Positions 61,266 to 64,000 of a stretch of DNA of 64,000 nucleotides are shown one piece after another. A program made the translations under genes and the position numbers. A model generated the notes under the pieces. The model was not told the origin of the DNA. It saw nothing but the letters and a program-made list of their open reading frames with translations, and ran no database searches. This DNA is from JAHEAO01 sp041633555 (GTDB lineage: Bacteria > Pseudomonadota > Alphaproteobacteria > Rhodobacterales > Rhodobacteraceae): contig JBFKFZ010000014.1 of the NCBI GenBank assembly GCA_041633555.1, positions 4,225 through 68,224 on the forward strand, in the 5' to 3' direction. How positions within the stretch are numbered: the stretch's first letter is position 1; each line of letters begins with the position of its first letter.

Positions 61266-61903
61266 GATGCCTCCGTCCTTGATATTTTCTGTCGCCGCCG
61301 GTTATGGTCGTGAACCGACACTTGTCCGACGCCTTCCTGCTATGGGATGATGGCGGCAGAACTGTGACGAGTCTATGGCGATTGCGTTGCCAAGAGATGA
61401 ACGACTTCTGCAGCCGAGGCCGAAGGCGGACAAGGCCCGTTCCCCCGATCCGATCCCCGACCGAGTGAGCCGCTCGCCCCCGATCTGCGGGCATGCCCCG
61501 GTCCCGTCCGCATCCAACATGCCGGCCATGCCCCGCGCCCAATGCACCGCCGTCCCGGACCCGATCCGGAACCGCTTGCGAGGGCGGATGCGGCATCGTT
61601 TCTTGCGGGATAGCCCCGGCACGGAATCAAGAGCCGCTGGCACAGCTTGAAGCTCCTGACTGCGCCCGACTCTGGGGCAAAGGACTTCCGGACGTAAGGC
61701 GGTCTTGACGCAACGGAGACGCAGCAGACGACGGCAAGGCGGACGGAGCGGACTTTCGCCGCGCGACTCCCAATGGCAGTTATCTGCATATTGAGTATGC
61801 GGCGAAAAGCACAGGCCCCCCGAAGCCGCTAGACACTCGAAAATCATATCTCACATGATGCACAAATGAGCAGCGAACCTCCCGCACTCCAACTTCGTCG
61901 CGT
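61266..61903. other. Long intergenic region (638 bases), no supported gene
   Basis: Several open frames cross the region on both strands, but all have arginine/proline/alanine-biased composition, no ribosome site and no domain. The part nearest 61266-61320 may hold the promoter of the serine-rich gene. The right part (about 61680-61890) shows ordinary mixed sequence. No tRNA, terminator or repeat is evident. A decayed gene or an untranslated RNA cannot be excluded. Confidence 0.45.
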
Positions 61904-62269
61904 CTAGTCGGCCAAAAGTTTCTTACGCTCTTCGAATTCCTTTGAGTCGATCTCGCCTTTGGCAAACCGCTCCTTGAGTATCGCCAATGCTCGGTCATGC
62001 GCCGGATGCCCGCCACCGACCAACCCCGGGCCGCCTACAAGCCGCAGGACATAGATCGCGCCTGCGATGATTGCGACCAGAATCAGGATCATGAATATCG
62101 GACCCAAGACCAAGCCAAAACCTCCCCACTGACCGCCGCCCCACATCATGTCATGCCCATGATAAAGCGGAACGTTCCTGCCAGGGATTTCAGCAACTTG
62201 CGCGGTCGCAGCCGTAGCGGCAATCCCCGCGCCCAAACATCCGACAATTGCAGTGGCCTTCATTTTCAT
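61904..62269 (-). CDS. SHOCT-domain small membrane protein
   Basis: 121 residues: signal-like segment (residues ~5-24), a histidine/tryptophan/glycine-rich part (HGHDMMWGGGQWGG), one membrane span (LVLGPIFMILILVAIIAGAIYVL) and the C-terminal SHOCT motif ALAILKERFAKGEIDSKEFEERKKLL. SHOCT domains mediate oligomerisation and are common in small membrane proteins of unknown role. Divergent from the DUF302 gene. Confidence 0.88.
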   Translation of the reverse strand: MKMKATAIVGCLGAGIAATAATAQVAEIPGRNVPLYHGHDMMWGGGQWGGFGLVLGPIFMILILVAIIAGAIYVLRLVGGPGLVGGGHPAHDRALAILKERFAKGEIDSKEFEERKKLLAD

Positions 62270-62480
62270 TCTCCATCCCTTTAGACAGGCGTCTGGCTGC
62301 CCTAGACACAGATTTAGTCAGACCCAGGCTTGAGACTTTGATCTGGGACAAGAGGGATCCAGAAATATTCGTTATCTTGCATAAAAGATCATGGCGCGGT
62401 GATCATGCGGAGTGTGACAGTGGACGCAGCCATCTATCCCGGTGAACACTGTGGATAGCTTCAAACCAGAGGGAAAGCTC

Positions 62481-62867
62481 ATGAGCTACACGATCAGCCG
62501 GTTGTTCAACGACAGCACTTTCGACGACATCGATGCCCGCACCCGCACAGCGCTTGCGGATAAGGGCTTTGGCGTCCTGACTGAAATCGACGTGAAGACG
62601 ACGATGAAGAAGAAACTTGATGTCGAGATGCCGCCCTACCGCATCCTTGGAGCCTGCAACCCGAAAATGGCGCATCAGGCGATCGGGATGGAACCGCGCG
62701 TGGGCGCAATGCTGCCCTGCAACGTTATCGTGCGCCAAGTGACAGGCGGGGTCGAGGTCAGCGCGATCGATCCGGTGGCGTCGATGCAGGCGATCGACAA
62801 TCCGGAGCTCCATGCGGTCGCCGGTCAGGTGCGCGATTTGTTGGCCGAGGCCGTCGCAGCGATCTGA
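62481..62867 (+). CDS. DUF302 family protein
   Basis: 128 residues with the DUF302 pattern: TRTALADKGFGVLTEIDVKTTMKKKL, then MPPYRILGACNPKMAHQAI and a MLPCNVIV segment. These proteins are small, often found with heavy-metal or sulfur genes, and of unknown activity. The ATG at 62481 follows GAGGGAAAG; a start at 62442 is also open. One base separates its stop from the TVP38-type gene start, so they are cotranscribed. Confidence 0.87.
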   Translation: MSYTISRLFNDSTFDDIDARTRTALADKGFGVLTEIDVKTTMKKKLDVEMPPYRILGACNPKMAHQAIGMEPRVGAMLPCNVIVRQVTGGVEVSAIDPVASMQAIDNPELHAVAGQVRDLLAEAVAAI

Positions 62868-62868
62868 G

Positions 62869-63540
62869 ATGAGTCTGCGTACCAGCATCCTCGCGATGAT
62901 AACAGTCCTCGGGCTTGCCTTGGCCTGTGTGTGGTTGATTGCGCCTTCGGCCCTGGTCGAGGCGCAGCGCCTTTTTGCCCGCGAGACGCTCGAGGCGCTG
63001 GTGGCGCAGGCGGGCCTCTGGGGGCCAGTACTGATCGTTGGCCTCATGGCCATTGCGGTTGTCGCCAGTCCGATTCCCAGTGCTCCGATCGCACTTGTTG
63101 CAGGGGCGGCTTACGGGCATCTCTGGGGTACCGTACAAGTCGTGTTGGGTGCTGAGCTTGGGGCGCTGATCGCATTTGGTCTCGCCCGTATACTCGGACA
63201 CGACGTCTTGAGACGCGTGTTCGGAGATCGGATGGATGCAGGACTTCTCGGATCGCAGACCGCTTTGACGGCGACGGTTTTTGCCAGCCGCCTGATGCCC
63301 TTCGTGTCCTTTGACATGATCAGCTATGCGGCCGGGCTCAGTAGCTTGCATGTTTGGCGCTTCGCACTTGCGACCTTCGCCGGGATCGTACCGGCGAGTT
63401 TCCTCCTCGCGCATTTCGGCGGCGAGGCGGTCAGCGGAGACCTTGGCCGAACCACATGGGCGGTGCTCGGCCTCGGCCTCGTTACCGGATTGCCCTTGCT
63501 CTGGATCGCAATCCGGCGGCAGGCCAAGGAGGAAACCTGA
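62869..63540 (+). CDS. TVP38/TMEM64 family membrane protein
   Basis: 223 residues with five to six membrane segments, a DedA/VTT-domain layout (SPIPSAPIALVAGAAYGHLWGTVQVVLGAELGALIAFGLARILG), and the F-x-x-R-L-M-P-F-V-S-F motif (FASRLMPFVSFDMISYAAGL) typical of the VTT superfamily, members of which include lipid scramblase-like proteins. Same operon as DUF302, 1-base gap. Confidence 0.88.
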   Translation: MSLRTSILAMITVLGLALACVWLIAPSALVEAQRLFARETLEALVAQAGLWGPVLIVGLMAIAVVASPIPSAPIALVAGAAYGHLWGTVQVVLGAELGALIAFGLARILGHDVLRRVFGDRMDAGLLGSQTALTATVFASRLMPFVSFDMISYAAGLSSLHVWRFALATFAGIVPASFLLAHFGGEAVSGDLGRTTWAVLGLGLVTGLPLLWIAIRRQAKEET

Positions 63541-63704
63541 TGGCGAAGGCCATAATACCGCGATCACATTCGAGGGACGTGCTTTCTATTCTTGTCCGAC
63601 GGATGATCCTGACAGCGCACCGCCGGTCTGCCAAAAGGGGGCTCTTCACCCGAGAGATCTCGGAAAACGACCAGACTTTGCGCCGCTGGTTGACGCCAGC
63701 TTGA
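63540..63704 (+). CDS. Possible small gene, 54 aa
   Basis: An ATG overlaps the TVP38 stop (TGATG), suggesting coupling. The product (MAKAIIPRSHSRD start, basic, ending RRWLTPA) has no recognised domain. It may be a real small protein, a fragment of a longer lost gene, or chance. Low certainty. Confidence 0.35.
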   Translation: MAKAIIPRSHSRDVLSILVRRMILTAHRRSAKRGLFTREISENDQTLRRWLTPA

Positions 63705-64000
63705 ACTGGGATTTACCAGCAGCAGAACTTCTTCAATCGCGTAATTGCCGAGACCGCCGGCATCTTCGGAGAACTGTCGAAAGCATCGAGTTGCGAGCGG
63801 GAAGTAACGAACTCGATGTAAGCTGTGGGCTCGAAGCCGCTGTTCGTCCCATTCCTGAAAAAGACCTCTGCGTGACGGCCTGATTATCGCTTGAAGGGTG
63901 GGTTCGGCCATTCTGCTTGCCCCGCTGGATTTTCAGCGGGCATAGCGATCCTGGTGGTCTGGTTCATGCGATTGCCGGGGCTTGGGGGTTGAGTTTGATC
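63705..64000. other. Unassigned right edge of window
   Basis: No coding region or RNA is supported. The final ~60 bases include a small inverted repeat (CCCGCTGGATTTTCAGCGGG, 63921-63940, five- to six-base stem), a possible terminator or end of an element. The last bases (TTTGATC) break off mid-sequence. Nothing can be concluded beyond that. Confidence 0.4.

Noticed and set aside
61302..61847. Minus-strand 181-codon frame upstream of the serine-rich gene
   Set aside because: Arginine-rich, no ribosome site or domain. Long chance frames are common in GC-rich DNA.
62338..62351. FNR-like site TTGATCTGGGACAA before the DUF302 gene
   Set aside because: Two of the five bases in the second half-site do not match (GACAA against ATCAA), so it is not convincing beside the perfect box at 17471.

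Overview
The window is GC-rich, gene-dense DNA from an alphaproteobacterium, most likely a member of the Rhodobacteraceae. The reasons are a GcrA cell-cycle regulator, small families typical of that group (DUF6455, DUF6494, DUF1127), a consensus FnrL/FNR box, intergenic repeats of a style seen in the group, and the general mix of polyamine, peptide and betaine transporters. I see no rRNA, tRNA, CRISPR array, integrase or intact insertion sequence. The identification is by sequence reading only.

Layout. 0-6 kb: aspartate kinase (lysC), an unknown protein, then two small exported proteins in front of a large exported caspase-like protease with TPR/Sel1 repeats. 6-7.4 kb: the Fe-S carrier ATPase Mrp translationally coupled to a DUF6494 protein. 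7.5-16.8 kb: a polyamine uptake and catabolism block (aldehyde dehydrogenase, class III aminotransferase, FCD-type GntR regulator, PotFGHI-like ABC transporter, PuuB-like oxidase). A repeated TTTGATCAAA palindrome lies in front of both transcription units. 16.8-20.2 kb: small genes, including a DUF6455 gene behind a perfect FNR box, a fulvocin-C-like cysteine-rich bacteriocin precursor, and a proline-racemase-family protein with altered catalytic residues. 20.3-27.5 kb: rimO, an AsmA protein, a short anonymous stretch, and a SARP-like/TolB-like regulator.

27.5-34.4 kb: a peptide ABC transporter operon (binding protein, permease, fused permease-ATPase, ATPase, GntR regulator) divergent from a DUF1028 gene, with two near-identical palindromes in the shared promoter region. 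34.4-40.1 kb: a DsbA-like oxidoreductase with an ABC-2 exporter, gcrA, a second ABC-2 permease and a BCCT transporter. 40.4-50.9 kb: a GFA protein, argD-argF, a Pit phosphate transporter, a Nudix hydrolase, gnd, hrpB, meaB and rpmB. 50.9-54.4 kb: dTDP-L-rhamnose synthesis (rfbC, rfbD, rfbB, rfbA).

54.4-64 kb is the accessory end. It holds an RTX-repeat gene and a trypsin-like/TPR gene that are both interrupted in reading frame. It also holds an HprK-like kinase fused to a PqqD-type recognition domain, directly downstream of a twin-arginine-signal protein made of eight serine-rich hexapeptide repeats and ending in serine. I consider this kinase/peptide pair the best candidate for an undescribed system (a phosphorylated, RiPP-like exported peptide). 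The fulvocin-like gene is the second candidate. The window ends with SHOCT, DUF302 and TVP38-type membrane genes and an unassigned edge.
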